DNA from: Undaria pinnatifida
Lineage: Eukaryota > Sar > Phaeophyceae > Laminariales > Alariaceae
DNA length: 64,000 nucleotides
Direction: 5' to 3'
Assembly (NCBI GenBank): GCA_012845835.1
Contig: JABAKD010000017.1
Location: 1,416,001 to 1,480,000, forward strand
Position 1 is the stretch's first letter, and the number at the start of each line of letters is the position of its first letter. The position numbers and the translations under genes were made by a program. This document shows positions 1 through 14,000 of the stretch, one piece after another. The notes beneath the pieces are model-generated. The model had not been told where the DNA came from and made no database searches. It was given only the letters and a program-made list of their open reading frames with translations.

Positions 1-703
1 TTGCACTATCACGTCGTTGCCATTATCGTCGCCATTGGGAGAAGAAAGGTTCAAGTTTCAATAATTAGAACGAAACTGCTTGACTCAATAGACGCAGGAA
101 ATATGACCAAGAACACTCGCCCGAACAAACCCGGATGGTTACAACATCGTAAACTAATATGATGCCCTCAACACTTTTGGCAGGTCCAAGAAGCAGAGCG
201 TAGCCCCACCTCGGTTAATATAAAACCGATAAAATTGAGTAAAACGGGGTAGGTGCAAGAATATATGGGCTATTGGGAATATTCTACTGGCCACGGTTGG
301 TGTCGGCTACTATAGACAACACACTACAGCACGGATTGGGTTTAAGACTGCAAGTACCAACAGTACCGTAGATGGGAATGAAATAAGAAGAATAGTGGAG
401 TAAGGGCAGCAGGGGGGTTAGATCGATGCCAAGGCAGAAGTAGGCGTCTGAAGGAGGTAGACTTCGTGCATACCTGGTAGGGTTTCCTTTCGAGGGGTTT
501 CCGTTAAATCGTCTAGTGTCGGGGACGTTTCACAGTGATCGTCATTGAAGCTCATGCCGAACATTGTCAGGGGAAAAACTGATAGTGGCCATGCCAAACT
601 CAGCTTCATTGTCGTAAGCCATGTACTACCACGGTGGACGCTTACCACGGTGGGGTGGAAACGTCGAATTTTGTAGGGCTCCTTCACGTGAGGATCTTTA
701 ACC

Positions 704-931
704 CTGACCCAGACACCTTTTTGAAAAGATGAACGTGCCACCCGTCGAACACTCTGATGGCTCAGACATCAAACGAAAACTGACCCAGACACCTTTTTGA
801 AAAGATGAACGTGCCACCCGTCGAACACACTCATGGCTCAGACATCAAACGAAAACTGACCCAGACACTATTTTGAAAAGATGAACGTGCCACCCGTCGA
901 ACACTCTCATGGCTCAGACATCAATCGAAAA
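704..931. repeat. Three tandem 76-base repeats
   Basis: Units start at 704, 780 and 856 with the string ctgacccagacac and differ at only a few positions. They are too similar to be old. The minus-strand frame stays open across a unit but shows no dynein similarity. Confidence 0.93.
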
Positions 932-1582
932 CTGTCGTAAAACCGCAAACGGCACTCCAACAATACCGAGTAGTTCCTCGTAACGGGAGGCCCGTCTGTC
1001 ATAAACAGGTTGACCTGATAGAGCCGATACCCTTATCATCGCGTGGGTCTACGGATTTATTTCAGGCGCTAAAACAGGTCACCACTGTGCCTTTCAGTTG
1101 GCAGATACGATCGACAGGACAGTATCAAACATTATCGACAACTTCGTAGAATTACCAAACACCTGCCAAATAAGCAACAGAGATGCTGTCTTAGGCCAGT
1201 TTTCTTGTTTGGGAGACGGGGCGTGCGACGTTTAACTTCATTACAGAAGATTTCGCATTTATTTTCCCCCTGTGAATATATACATCTGCCTTTATTATAA
1301 CCCTGTTAACTATCAGGCTTCGTGTGTTGTATAAGGTGTTCAGGGGTAACCATATTCGTGCAGCCGAGGAAAAACTAAAGGTAGGCCTCGCCGGTTGACG
1401 AGTGCTACCAAAAACGTAGCACATTCTGGCCCAGCTATGCTGCGACTGACGAAGAACTAGGCAGTATCGTTGTAACTCAACTTACGTTCTATCATGTCTT
1501 TGCTTTGTTCTTAGGCCATAGAGTTACGCACCGGGGCGCGTTTTCCATGCCTCACCTAGACACTTCCTGGTATGTTTAGGAT

Positions 1583-1836
1583 CAAGGCTGCGATAGGGGG
1601 CTACCCCCAACAGAGGCTACGCCCAATACTCTGTGCCTCACTGACAGCAACACGTTCGGCGACGTTTTTGTTGCAGCGTAGCTAACCATCCCTTTTCGTA
1701 TCAATATCGAGAATGTCAAACAGCACGATAGCCTGTCACCGCAAGGAATGGGGGGGTAACTCGCGCGAGCGACACCGAGCCACTGAAAAAGAAAAGTGGC
1801 CAAAGGGGGTAAAACAACACACCCCTACCGTAGGTT
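1583..1836. repeat. CTCGCGCGAG-family dispersed repeat (copy 1)
   Basis: It starts ggctgcgataggggg and ends cccctaccgtag, so the ends are roughly inverted. The interior shares long stretches (cgttgcagcgtagc-type segment, catcccttttcgt, cagcacga) with the copy at 59830-60116. No coding sequence. Confidence 0.75.
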
Positions 1837-2008
1837 TGAGCTTAGGTGCGGCATGGAGGGTCTCAAGTGAGGAGCGTCAACCGACCTGCTTCGGTGTTAC
1901 AGTGAGATACACGATTTAAGGGCGTTCGGGATAAGATATACCTGGTAAAGGGCTTAAGAGCGATGAAATCGGCTTGTCCCACCCTGTGCCAACTATACTA
2001 TAACCCAC

Positions 2009-2068
2009 CTGTTGCATGATGGTGATGTCCACACGAAAACCTGTATGATTCTCAACCTTGGATAAGAG
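2009..2068 (-). CDS. DYNC2H1: DYNC2H1 window exon 42 (last placed exon)
   Basis: This exon has 20 codons ending [13 protein letters not shown], at the position of DHDEFIINLIRG in the human protein. Similarity is weak, but phase, spacing, the acceptor ggtatgcag and the donor CAG|GTGGGT all fit. It follows an 81-base intron. Confidence 0.72.
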
Positions 2069-5000
2069 CTGCATACCGGCCTGTTCCAAGAGGTTTTTCA
2101 ATCTAGTATCCCAATGTAACCCAATAGTCTAATGCGCCACTTGACTCACCTGAACGAGTCCATTTAAGACGGTGCCGACCAAAGTGGTGTCGACAACCAT
2201 GTCTCGATCCAACACAAATTCCAACCCCCTGCCATGCGATTGTTTGGGTGCCGGCGTTCGCAGGGGACATGGTGAACCCACATAAAATGTTGGAGGCGGG
2301 AAATCGCTGAAATATCGACATTCCGTATGATGTAACGCGCAATAATACACACCTCTTCAGGTGGATATGTTTCTACCTGGGTCTCTCGACGACTGGAAAA
2401 ATGCAAAATGCCGGGCAATGTGACTATGGAAGGGTCTCAACGAGGTCTTCCTCAATCTAATGCCCGTTGCCTGTGTCACCCTTTTGTTGGACAAGGGTAT
2501 CTCAAAACTCAAGTGTGTTACTTTGAGCATGCTGTTCGGCAGTTGAATTTTCGTGAATGGGTAAGTTGTGAACGGCCGTCGAAGCATCGAGCACGATTGG
2601 CAGTCGAGGTCGGCGCTCTCAAATACAGACCAACATTTTTATTGCATTGCAAAGTCGACTCGCGTTGCAGACGGGTGCGATAGACTCGCCTTAGAGAAGG
2701 GTCCGGTCCACACCAAATATTAGGACAAAGAAAACGCAAAGGCGTTACTAAACACCGGATAGATCACCTGAAGAACATGTCATCTACCCAGCATGATAGA
2801 CTGGCTCTGAGCTCCTCGGGTTGAGTGTTTAACCACCTTGTCAAGAGGCGTTTTACATCCACGTCTTCATCGGACAAGAAGATCATGCCTGCGTCAAGCG
2901 ATACCCACGGCATGAAGTTGTTGCAAAGGCATTACTAGATAGTTTTTCAATTTTCATGTCACATTGGAAGTTGATGTAAGGACCGGTAGGGTAGCACTGT
3001 AATATGGAATACGGACTTTCCTCAACCCCTTTGGGACTGCGCCTCCGCTTTTAGCGACAACTACTTGGGACAAGCTTCGGGTGCCCCCCCCCCGGTCACT
3101 AAAGCGATATAGTTTCAATGCTAGTGGCTCTTGCCTCGACCAAAGAGCTCCGAGCGACAGCCGATGTACGCAAGCAACGACCGGGACCATGCATGCGTTT
3201 CAAAGCTGCGGCTGTCGCAGGTCGTTCGAGGAAGCAGCGTAACACGCCTGTTCACGGACTGACCCGTCCACTTGTCTGGGAAGCCCCCAGCTGCTACAAT
3301 TGTCATGAATAAAACGCCATCGTTAGGGATGTCTGCTTTCCACAACCAAAGATGGTATGCAGGCGCGTGCTACGATAGGAATGGCTTTTGGAGGGCGATG
3401 TGTGTCTGGCCGAAGGACCATCTCATATAAAACTCCCCGATGTCTTTTGAACTACCTAGTATGTTTGGCAAATACTATTTCTGTAGATACCTACAGTAGC
3501 CACTGGATTGTGTTTTGAGCATAGAGTAGCTGAATCCCTTTGAGGCGTCAACCGGGAAAATGACCACGAACATTGAATATTACGGCATCGGCCGCTGCTG
3601 GTTGGCCATGAATAAACTGGAGCCCGAACTACAGTAATGCAAAGTTTCGTGCGGGATGGGTGCATCGTGATCCTACTCCTACTGCTGTGCGCTCACGCTA
3701 CTCCAGGAGCTTGAAAATGTCGCACTCGTGGTTATTGTTGTCGCTATACACGGGTCTCCAAAGGGCTAAGCTGCTGTTAGGTAAGGTATAGAGCTCTTCA
3801 AGTGATGAACCTGAGACGCATTGAGTGCGCCACCTTTCCCGTAGCACGCGTCAAAACATGCCGCAGCAGGTAACATTTTCTCACCCATTCTACTGATTGT
3901 GGCAGGCGAGGCGAACTTGAGGTCGTGAGTCTCAAAGACGAAGTTGACGTTGTTCCCAAAGCTGATTCGTTCGCCGTTCGGCAGAGTGAGCAGGTGATTG
4001 TCATCCAACACAGAATTGAGAGACTCGATCCACTCGGGGTCAACGTCGCCGTCGCAAATTAGCCACGATTTCACCTGTTTAGAAGGACAGGCAGAGTTTA
4101 GGTGGTTCAGCTTGGGATCAAATGATGATCGTTTCGTTTTGAATGATGCGTGGGAGCTAGGCAATTTCGTACCGGATTATGCAGAATCATGTAATTGTCT
4201 ACTGGCACGATCAAAGGTCCGCACGATGCTATAGCCGAGTCATCCAACGCTAGGGACGAAGCAGAATTGTCTGAGGTCCTACCTTGAGGAGCTCACCATC
4301 TCACCGGGAAACTATCTTCGAAGACATTCGTTCGCGCAACCCGACCAACACATCTGTGTGCTAGTTCTAGAACAAATATACTCGTAACATTATCATGCTA
4401 ATATTAATAGTAGTATAACCGATAGTTCTGAAATTGAGGAACTCAATTGATCATACATATCATATGGCCCACAGAGTACAACCCTTCGTCATACTTCCCG
4501 GCGATTCGTTCACGACCTTTGTGAGAACGTTGGGTATAGCTTGTAGCCGTTACGACCCACGTTTTATGCTCGCCGAATGGGACGGGAGGCTGGGGAGATT
4601 AGCGCGCGCTAGCTACTAGCCTTTTCGACCCACGGTTTACGCTCGCCAAGTGGGACGGGGGACGGGGGGGTCTAGCGCGTGCTAGGAAACCTTGGACAGA
4701 CGTACCTCCTGTGGCTCTTTTACGACCTTGCGAGCAGCGTCCGTGAGTACGCCATCAAACCACTCGCGCGTGTCCAAGTCCATGTGACCTAGCAGCCGCT
4801 GCGTGAACACAAAAAGTACGGCAGCGAGGGTTGTAATACACCATGAGGGTTAACGTAGGTACTTACGATAAACACACAGGTGATACCGTTCAAGTAAATA
4901 TCCTTCCGGTATGAACTGCACACGCCGAACAAATTAGACTAGAGGTTTTTAGACGACCATAAAACCTATAGATGGAAATATTTACGTCGTTTGAAACAAT

Positions 5001-8000
5001 CCCACCCGTACCTCAGATCGTTTAAAATAATAAGCCGCACTGTGTGATGCTTCGTGCTTTCAACGGAAGTGAAATTTCTATATTACAGCAGAACGATGCA
5101 ATGGGAAGAGTGCCGGAGTTTGGTACGGTACGGCTTCTACCGGAGTCTTCAATGTATTGGTACATGCAGAGTTCGGGGTAGGGTCTTCTATTTGAGTCCA
5201 CGGTGAAATGATACACGTTGTCTCTTTCGGCACCCTATTGAAAATCAGCCAAACGCTCTAGAGAGGTAATCCTATTACCTACTACCCAAGAAGATCACGA
5301 AGAAATACTATTATCAACAAGAACATACTGCCCACATGCGGTGCAGCTCGTTTCAGTGCATCTCGAGCACATTCCATACCCCGGCAGCCGGTGGGCTGCT
5401 TCGTGTGAGCGATGCTATGATCGTCAGTTCTGTTTGTCAGTTTTCCCCCCTAAAAAGTACCAAAATAGTATCAGAGCGGAACTACTGCGCTTCAAACCGT
5501 GTCTCAAGCTCCACTAAAGGTAAGATTTCTGCATACTTTGAACGCTACTGTCGGCTCCGAAGGTGGAACCTAACGCATGTCTAGAAGTAGTGTTCACAAA
5601 CGTCTTCAACATTTATTAGCAGTATTTTCACCTATATGCTTCGTATATGGTCAACAACATCGACATCATCGTACAAGCTTTAGCTGAGAAGATAGGTAAT
5701 CAGCTTTATCTGTTCCCAGTTTTTATTACTTAGTTTGCCTAGGTACTCAGTGAACCTTTTACCAGTAATCACACAGACTAACGCCCTTATTATTTTCTAC
5801 AATCAAATGCCAGAATCGATATCCTTCTGATATCTGAGCGTTTTACCTGACGGGGCATGCTCTTGGGGTTGACCACATGTGTGTTCACGGCCTGCCCGCA
5901 CTTTATCATGGCGTGACGCAAGATCGACCACAGGGTGGACTTGCCGCATCCGCTGGGACCCACAATGACACAGCCCATCCGTTGGTCAAGCGCTTCCTTC
6001 AATTGGAGCATCTTACGCACCTGCTTGCCAAACGATCGAACAATTTCAACAACATACCTGGTATTTACGTCACTCGCGAAATTGTCACAATTTATATGAG
6101 TGTAGGCGGAAATACCAAAAAGGTAGATGCCTAGCTGGCCACCTACTTCCAAAAAGACCCAAACCACTTCTAAATGATGTTAATACTCGCAAGCAAAAGT
6201 CGTGGCGACGTGCGAAACAACGAATCAATCTAAAGCGTACATTGCAATGGCATTCCAAAACAAGCCGTGACTTGCGAAACAATCGAACCCAACCAAAACC
6301 GACATGCCCCATGTACACTCACAGGCAAGTCGTGACTTGCCAAGCGATTGAAACACGTCGAAAAAATACTGTTTACACTCTCGCAAACCAACTCGTGAAT
6401 CGCGAAGCAACCAACCCACTTCAAACACGTGTGCACACTTGCAATAAAGTTGTGAGTACGGGTGGCTATGGAAGCTATGATATAGATATTGCTCGATGCT
6501 CTTGCAGCAAGGCATCAGGAACTGCCGTCAACTTGCGTGCCTTGGTGGAACGTACAGTTCCGGTCGGTGATCGACGGTCGTACCGGCAATCTCGTAAGGC
6601 ATCCCGATATTTTGGTGCGGTGTATGCTAGTAGCCCGTGCTCTCTCGCAGTGAAAAGGACAGGGATAAGGCTAGCTTACCGTTTTTGTTTTGTCCCATCT
6701 TCGGTAACATTTCTCCTCACGGGAAAAATTGAGTTTGGTCGAGTACCAGATCACAACGCGCAAGGCAAGAGAAAATACACGAACTGCGTGTTTAATCTAC
6801 TGGACAAAAGTACTCTCTGCGACCAGGTGCCACTTTGGCGCCGGCAAATCGAGGCTGAACCAGCAGCCGTGGGTGAAAGTCTCCGGCTGACAGCAGCAGA
6901 GAGGCCCAAACTACTAGTAGACACTTCGCACGAAGTAATGCGAAGACTGAAATTTATGGCAAAATACTTGAACGTATTATGACCCCCAACCGCCTTCGGC
7001 GCCACCGAATGCGTGCCAATGTACGTAACCGCGAAATCGGGTATTCCCCCTCACCTGGCCGTCGTTAACTTCCAAATAAAACGGTTTCGCAGTCATCACC
7101 TCACGGATCGCCTCCTCCAGCTCACCCTGGGTTCAAGGGCACAACACATCGCATACACAAGAAAAACGAGATGTATGGGGGGCATGAAAGTTTTTTGTAA
7201 TGCCCTGAGAACGTCGCAAAAAGAAAAAAAATGGCAAGGCGTCCAGGACTCACCAAACTGCTGTTAACGTGACCCGTACGAAAGTCGGGCCTAAGGACGG
7301 TATAGTCGAAACAGTATGGCATCAAAGATAGTGTGCATGCCGGAGGTATGGAGAGTTGGAAAGCATTTCTCACCCCTGGGATGTCACTGCTTTCCGCCCC
7401 CGGAAAGACATCTCCAATAAGGGCGAGGAATTGACGGGTGTCATCGTACGTTAGCTTCGACAGGGTGTTTACTCGAACCGCTTTGATCAGAAGCTCGCGC
7501 TCTCCTGGGGCATCGATGGAAACCCCTTCCCGCTTTGCTGCCTGGGGTTTCGATTAGCAGAGAGCAGAAAGATTGGGTGAGAACGGGGGGGGGGGGGTAC
7601 ACGTTGTCATTCATGGCAGCTCAGACCCTCCCATCCCTTTCACGAAGGGACGGGACGGGACGTAGGTGCAACCATGCCGTGTATGATCGTATTCTTACGA
7701 CCACGAACCCTCGCATTCCTACAAAGCTGGTGCGGAGGACGCCGGGGTTTTACCGAGCAGAAAGACATTGCTTGCACCAAGCGCGGAGGGCAATGGGCGA
7801 GATGAGGAGAGGACATAGCGATAACTCCTCCCCTTCTCCGTACCGACATTGAGTGTTCGTTCAGAAAACCGTATCAACGCAGGCTATCCGTCGGAGGAGT
7901 CGGTGAAGAGCAGCGTCGGCCATACGTCTGGAAGAGAATGGCGTCAGCTTTTAAGGGGTGAGCTGCCGGTTCCCGACATTTTCATTGAACGAGACAAAAG

Positions 8001-11000
8001 GTCATACAAAGGAGGCGTGACGACAAATAGAGCCCTGCAGCGAGTGTAAACATTTTGCGCCACTGACAGTATTGTGGGCGATGATTTACGTTCACTTACT
8101 AAAGGCCTGCGGGCGTGGATGCCTGTCACCCCTCGGATATACTGACACCGAAAGCAAAAGAGATGAACGGTCGAGCAGTAGAGTTTCGAGGTGATTGTAA
8201 CTGCTTCAACTCTGTATTCATATTCATGTGGCAAGCCTAGTTAGATTTTGCCTGGGGATTTCTGTGCATAATTAGAAAGGCCAAAAAGTCCCCACCCCCC
8301 CCCACGCGCACACCAGATAGTTGGCCACCTGAATGAGCTTCCCCCCGGTGTTCAACACCGCTTTGAGGGCCCGCAGGCCCCAGTCATAGTGCTGCTGCGT
8401 GGATAAAAGCTGCTTGGACAAGGTAAACATTGAAACTATCTTGGATGCCAAGTCTTTGGCGCCGCTGAACCCTTCCGAGCTCAGTATAACCTGTTTCGGG
8501 GGAACATAGAAATACAAAACAAATATGTTGGAAAAAAGAGGGAATATGTATCTTGGTGTGTGCATGGTGGGTCCTAGTAACTATGGTCCTCGTAATGAGT
8601 GCAGTAAGCAATGCGAAGATAAGTGAAGATTGGGCATACGCATCGTGGAGATTAGATTCACGGGTGGTCTTTTATCAAAGGCACCGTGCCTTGTCCAGGC
8701 TAAGCACCATATTCCTCGAGGGAAAATATACTAAACATTGCGAGTACTCCTATCAAACGTTAGGTTCACAAGTTAAGTTGTCAAATAAGCCTTGATATAT
8801 GCAAGTTGAATATCGTGTTCGCCAGCGGAAAGTTCACGAACATATAAACAATAACCCTGGTGGGTACGGCTGAGTCAGAAGGATCTACACGCGCAGCGGG
8901 AGCTCTCTCTGTTCCAAACCTAAGCCGTATTGTGTGTCCTCGAAAACATTTTCTTAGTCCGGTACGGGTCTGCTATTAAGTGCTAGGGAGTCACACAGAC
9001 TAAAACATGAACGGTGCACGAAACACTCCCCCCCGCAAGGACTCTGACGCATCACACCGTCACCATATTTTATTGCCGAATGGACCAAAACACTACTCTG
9101 GGGTCGAAACAATATTTTAGCACGTCAACGCAAATCATTAGTATGGTGGTATGGTATACGAGGTGCGTGCTACAGTAGAGGTGTTGCTCCATTAGTCTCC
9201 GCCCTCGTGGGGCATTTTCCTCGCCCAAATGCTGACGCTAAGAAACAACGTGCGCTAAACCTGGTCAAACGTCCCATAGCCTAGCTAGGCGCACAACCGA
9301 AAATATCGGGAAACCAAGGTGATGGTCCGAAGAGTTGCAGAGCTCTTCAGCTGCGGAGCGGGTACAATTTCGCCATCTATCAGGGTTACGGTGGGGGGGG
9401 GTCACTTCTGAGGTTTCTGGTTTCGCGGCCGCTCGGGGTCGGTCGCGGAGTCTTTCTACGGTTGCCCCCCCAACATTTCTTGAACAAAATCGCCGCCTTC
9501 GAAACCAGCTCCCGGCCGTATCTCCTTAAATGCGGTGCCCCTTTCCCCCCCGACGTCATTGTTCGACAGTATTATATTCTTGCGAACAAGAAAATATATG
9601 AACATTGAAATATTCATATTATCCTTCCTTGTGCCGAGCATCCTTGAAGCGTTCGTTCAACAGAATCGATGGTTTTGGGGGGGGCTATCGTGGAATCAAT
9701 CCGCGCTAGTTACCCTTCAATTATCGTTTCGATCTTAAGCTTTCGTGCAGTTGTATTTTTTCTGTGTTGATCGGCGACGGCGTGGTTACCCACGCTGCGA
9801 CAAAATGTTCGCCTGAAGTATTTTGGTTTTGTGAAGTACAGAGCCACTTAATAGTGTAACGCCTCCCAACGGTAGCCGTGGTTCAAAACATGCCGTCACT
9901 CTTCTCGCAACACGCGCGTGATCACGGACCTCTGCAATCAGCTCATTGTCAGGACGCCCCATGGCCACCGGACGGAAGAGGGCCTTGAGGTTATCCGGCA
10001 GCTTGCTGCGGCCTCCGTATTTCTTACCAGCGGGGTTGAGCGTGACGAAGATACCCGCGTTCAAGTCTACGTCGATTTCTCGACCAAGCAGCCTACCGAA
10101 GGACGACAGGGCGAGTGACAGGTGAGTATAAATATTAGGTCAAGATAAAACGAATGTGGTTCGTCCCACCAGCCGGGCAAGTGGCCTTGGAGCCATTGAT
10201 TGATATCCTCGGCTATATCCCTGCTTGGTTTACCATACAAAGCGGGAGATTGATAGCAGTCGAACGTATAGTATAGTCCGAGAAAGTAACTCACTTGAGA
10301 GAAGGTCGCTTTGCCTTGATGGCGTCCTGAATGAGCTGAATCTGCTGCGAGATGGCCGAAAGCTGGTCCTCTTTAAGGCGGTTGAACTCGTCAAAGCAGC
10401 CCCAAGCGCCACACTGGATAGCAACAACACCACGGGCAGCCGGCGGCCCGGGGTTTCACAACACGGTTGTACGCCACACTTGCGTGAGAGGAAGAACACC
10501 ACATGCGTTTAACGTGGCGTGTGCTTTGGTTGGTAAGCTAAACAATAAAGTTGCCTCTAAAGGCCCTCGTGAGGCGCTACGGTCGCATATGTTCGCGTGA
10601 GGTATATCATGATAGAGTCACGGATGTTTCCGACGTCCGTTAAAACCGAGTGTCATGGCATGGGTAGTAGCACCCAAGTTGTTTACGTGCTCCTCGCTTG
10701 AGGATCCCCGTATCTCAACCATCGGTGGAATTTGATGAGCAATAAAAGCTGAGCCCGATACACAATTACATGGGGTAGGTATATCTCGGACAGGTTGGAA
10801 TTTAAACGTACGAAAAAAAAAAAAGGAGAAAACGAGGGGTACGTCGTAATGAGAATGGGGCATGTCTGTATCGAGAATCTAGGTCGGAGCATTCGGTGGC
10901 AATGAAAAACGAGCACCCACCCCACGATCAGTCTCGTGTGGGTTTGTCGCGCGCAGGTCGAGTTGGGGCTCTTGCTGGTGACATGAGCAGGCACGAGATA

Positions 11001-14000
11001 GTCACGGGATTGGTCAGCCAAGCTGGGCACTTGAGCCTTTTCTTTACCATTGCACGGCGCACATCGGATCCAAACGTGTATTGGCTCTTCAGACGAAAGC
11101 CTCTGTCTGTGAGAACATTGTCTGGCCCAAGCGCTGTAACCTCTACCGCAGCACGAATCGAAAGTAAAGGGTAACAACTGCTGTAGGTTTTGATTGGGCC
11201 ACCGGTAATAGCTCGAGGGGAGTTTGCCCCGCAAAGTTGAACGTGTTCTACAAAGCGAAGACCGTTTATTGCACCTTGACCAAGCCGATGAAGATTCTCC
11301 CCATGCTCTGGAAGTCGATCCCTTCGTCGCAGTTGAACACGAGCACCTTTACGTGTAACGTCGGTACGACGAGGAGGAGACGAAACCGTGGCATTTTTCG
11401 GGTTGTGCGGTGAGAAGAAACGAAATGTAGACGAGACACTTCACTTGCAGCGGTTTGCGGTAGTACTGCAGGGTCACGTTGAGTTCCCGCAAGGAAGGGC
11501 GGGGGGTAATCACAATGGGAAGGGATGAAAAGCAGGCGGAAACGATATCACGCGGGTGAGGTTTTAACGGTTACACTTTAGGTTTACTTCAGAGCCCGCC
11601 CGGGAGAAAGGAGGGTGGACCAGCTAAGAAAGAGCATACACGTACTCGTACATCTCCTGGGATCAGTGGCTTGTTGAGGATCTGCTACAAAGGAGACGTA
11701 TGTTTGCGTTTGTTAGTTGAACACACGAACCTCAGGGAGGAGCCGTGGAGAGGAGCCATATTTATAAACAATCACAAACCGTGTCCAAAGTGGCCGCTAG
11801 GACTAGCCCAAGCAGGCAGGCGTTTAGCGCCAGAAACTGACAGCAGGCGACCACGCACAGCACGAATACCCCGCAGCAGGCGGCCTTCTTGCGTTAGCTT
11901 TTAAGGTGAAATTGCTTGCACCCAGTTATTCTACGACTACTCTTGTTGATATTGGTTTTCTGCATAACCACCACAATTAGCACACTTCCCAAGCACCACA
12001 ATGCCAACCATTTGCTGCACGACATAAATACAAACAGTTTAGACACACAAATGTTCAGTCAGGTTGATTTGGGCCTCCCTATATATTGCGTCTCTCTCGT
12101 TACCATAGCACGACCTCAAAGGAAACTCTTGTACATTATACAAATATTACTTTCGTGTAATCTATCTAACCTTGCCGTCGCAGCATGATATGGTGTCAAT
12201 GGTACCAGGCGTGAAGCAGCACATTTGGCCAGTAGGTGTAGCCCTATCCATTTGCGGTTTCTTGCCGCAACATCAGTTTTGTCGTGATATTACGACCATA
12301 TTTTCAAGACTTTTGTCACATTCTTCTGTTGTGTCGGGAAACACTGCACTGGGTATTCAACATGCATGGTGTAAAGTTAAGGGAATGGATTGGAACCCCA
12401 TTGTGATTTCGCGCGCAGGTTCGGGTCCTGTCGACGATACCATAATGTAAGGATATTGGGCGGAGACACAGAGTGTCCCCTGCAGGTCTGCCAATTAAGC
12501 AGGTCCTCGGAGAGTACTCACTTTATTAGCCTTCGTAGAGACGTCGCTTTATTCGATTCCACCAGAGCCCCGGATGGCTTCTGATATCGGAGGCACGTGC
12601 CTCCGATTTTTCTCCTGACTATCCCGAATATAAAACGCCAACCTTATCATCCGAAACCCATCGAAATGATCTCAGCTCGGATAATTACGGGCCTTTCGAG
12701 GCCGTATCTTAACAACGGGGTATTATATCGCTTCAATAAGTTGCGATGGCGCAAGTAGCGCGACGCACGTTGCCGTCGCTATGTTGAAGAGTACGCAACA
12801 CTGATGGCGCTCTCGAGATCTCGCGAATCCGAGAGTTGGGCAAAGGAGAGAGAAAATGGAGACGAATCCGTTGGTGGGATGGGAGGGAGCGTACATATAT
12901 CCGTTTTGCCACGGCAAACCCTAAACATCTCTGGTTTCAAGTGGTCATAAGAACATGAGTGAAAGTGGCAAGGGGGTGACTGGTCGACCGAAGAAGGGGT
13001 TCGCGCGAAGTCCAACCCGACTTTTTACCTTCACACTCTGCGAAAGAACAATATTTCCGTGAGTCTAAACGTTTTATTGATCTAGATCGCATAGCTCGAC
13101 GCTCTACTTCAGGCATCATCGGCACAGCATATCCTGTGGTCTCACTTGACGACCGAAAGCCTGACCCAACGCCTTCACAGACTCCGTTTTCCCGGTGCCC
13201 GCTGGTCCGTAAGGGTTTCCACCAAAGCCCATATGCATTCCCTGCGAAGAGGAGGGACCGGTCCCTTCAGTGAGTCGAATGGTGTCGTGTAGATGCGATC
13301 GGATTAATCAGTGTGAACGAGGGCCGTCGATTCCATTAACGAAATATGAGCGATCCCCAGGCAGCACTACCCGCACCACCAATACACAACGGTTTGCACC
13401 AAAACCAATGGGCATTCCATGTGACCAAAGAGTGAACAATTTGATGTCGTCTTGGTCAACTCAGCAGGCTCTTCGGTGAGTCACTTGGCATCGTGCTGAC
13501 TAGATCATGAGTTGGCACCAAACCAATTGCTGTTCCCTGCATCAACGAGGAAACAGTCCTTTGTAAACGGCACATATTTCCACCAGTATCACGCTTGATC
13601 GAGTATGTCGAGTCTTTGACAACACCAAGAAAACCCCTTGCCCCCGTCTCTTCACAATCACTGCGTTGTTCCAGTCCTGACAACCTGACCTGAGTGAGCG
13701 TCAAATAGCACTTGTCGGTAAGAGGAGTGTGCACCAGCTTGGGTGCGTTTCCCTGGTACTCGTACGAATACCCGAATTGCGCACTGCTCATCTTGATGAT
13801 CGCGCTCCCGCTCTTGACGTAGTAGCGGAGCTGCTTTTGCCAAATCCAATCCTCCAGTGATTCTGCACCGTTTCTGATAGTCCGGTTGGGGTTTCGAGGA
13901 ACGTTCCCGGAAAAATCCATTAGACTGAAAGTATTTCATGGGGCACGTATTTTCAGAAATCTCAGAGAAATTTCTGTCGACCGCTGTGTAGTCAAGGGAT

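Larger units (their letters stand above)
1..2008. other. Left flank, presumed DYNC2H1 intron; no exon recognised
   Basis: The next expected coding stretch (before the AAA3 P-loop) was looked for on the minus strand and not found. The stretch holds three 76-base tandem repeats and one copy of the CTCGCGCGAG repeat family. It is presumably intron, with AAA3 onward further left. Confidence 0.6.

Noticed and set aside
480-600. Minus-strand ETSPTLDDLTETPRKETLPG with a GTATGC donor as the next exon on the left
   Set aside because: No convincing match to the dynein segment before AAA3 and no clear acceptor.
6242-6982. Plus-strand 246-codon open frame as a gene
   Set aside because: A third is minisatellite, there is no domain, and it sits inside a dynein intron in the opposite direction.
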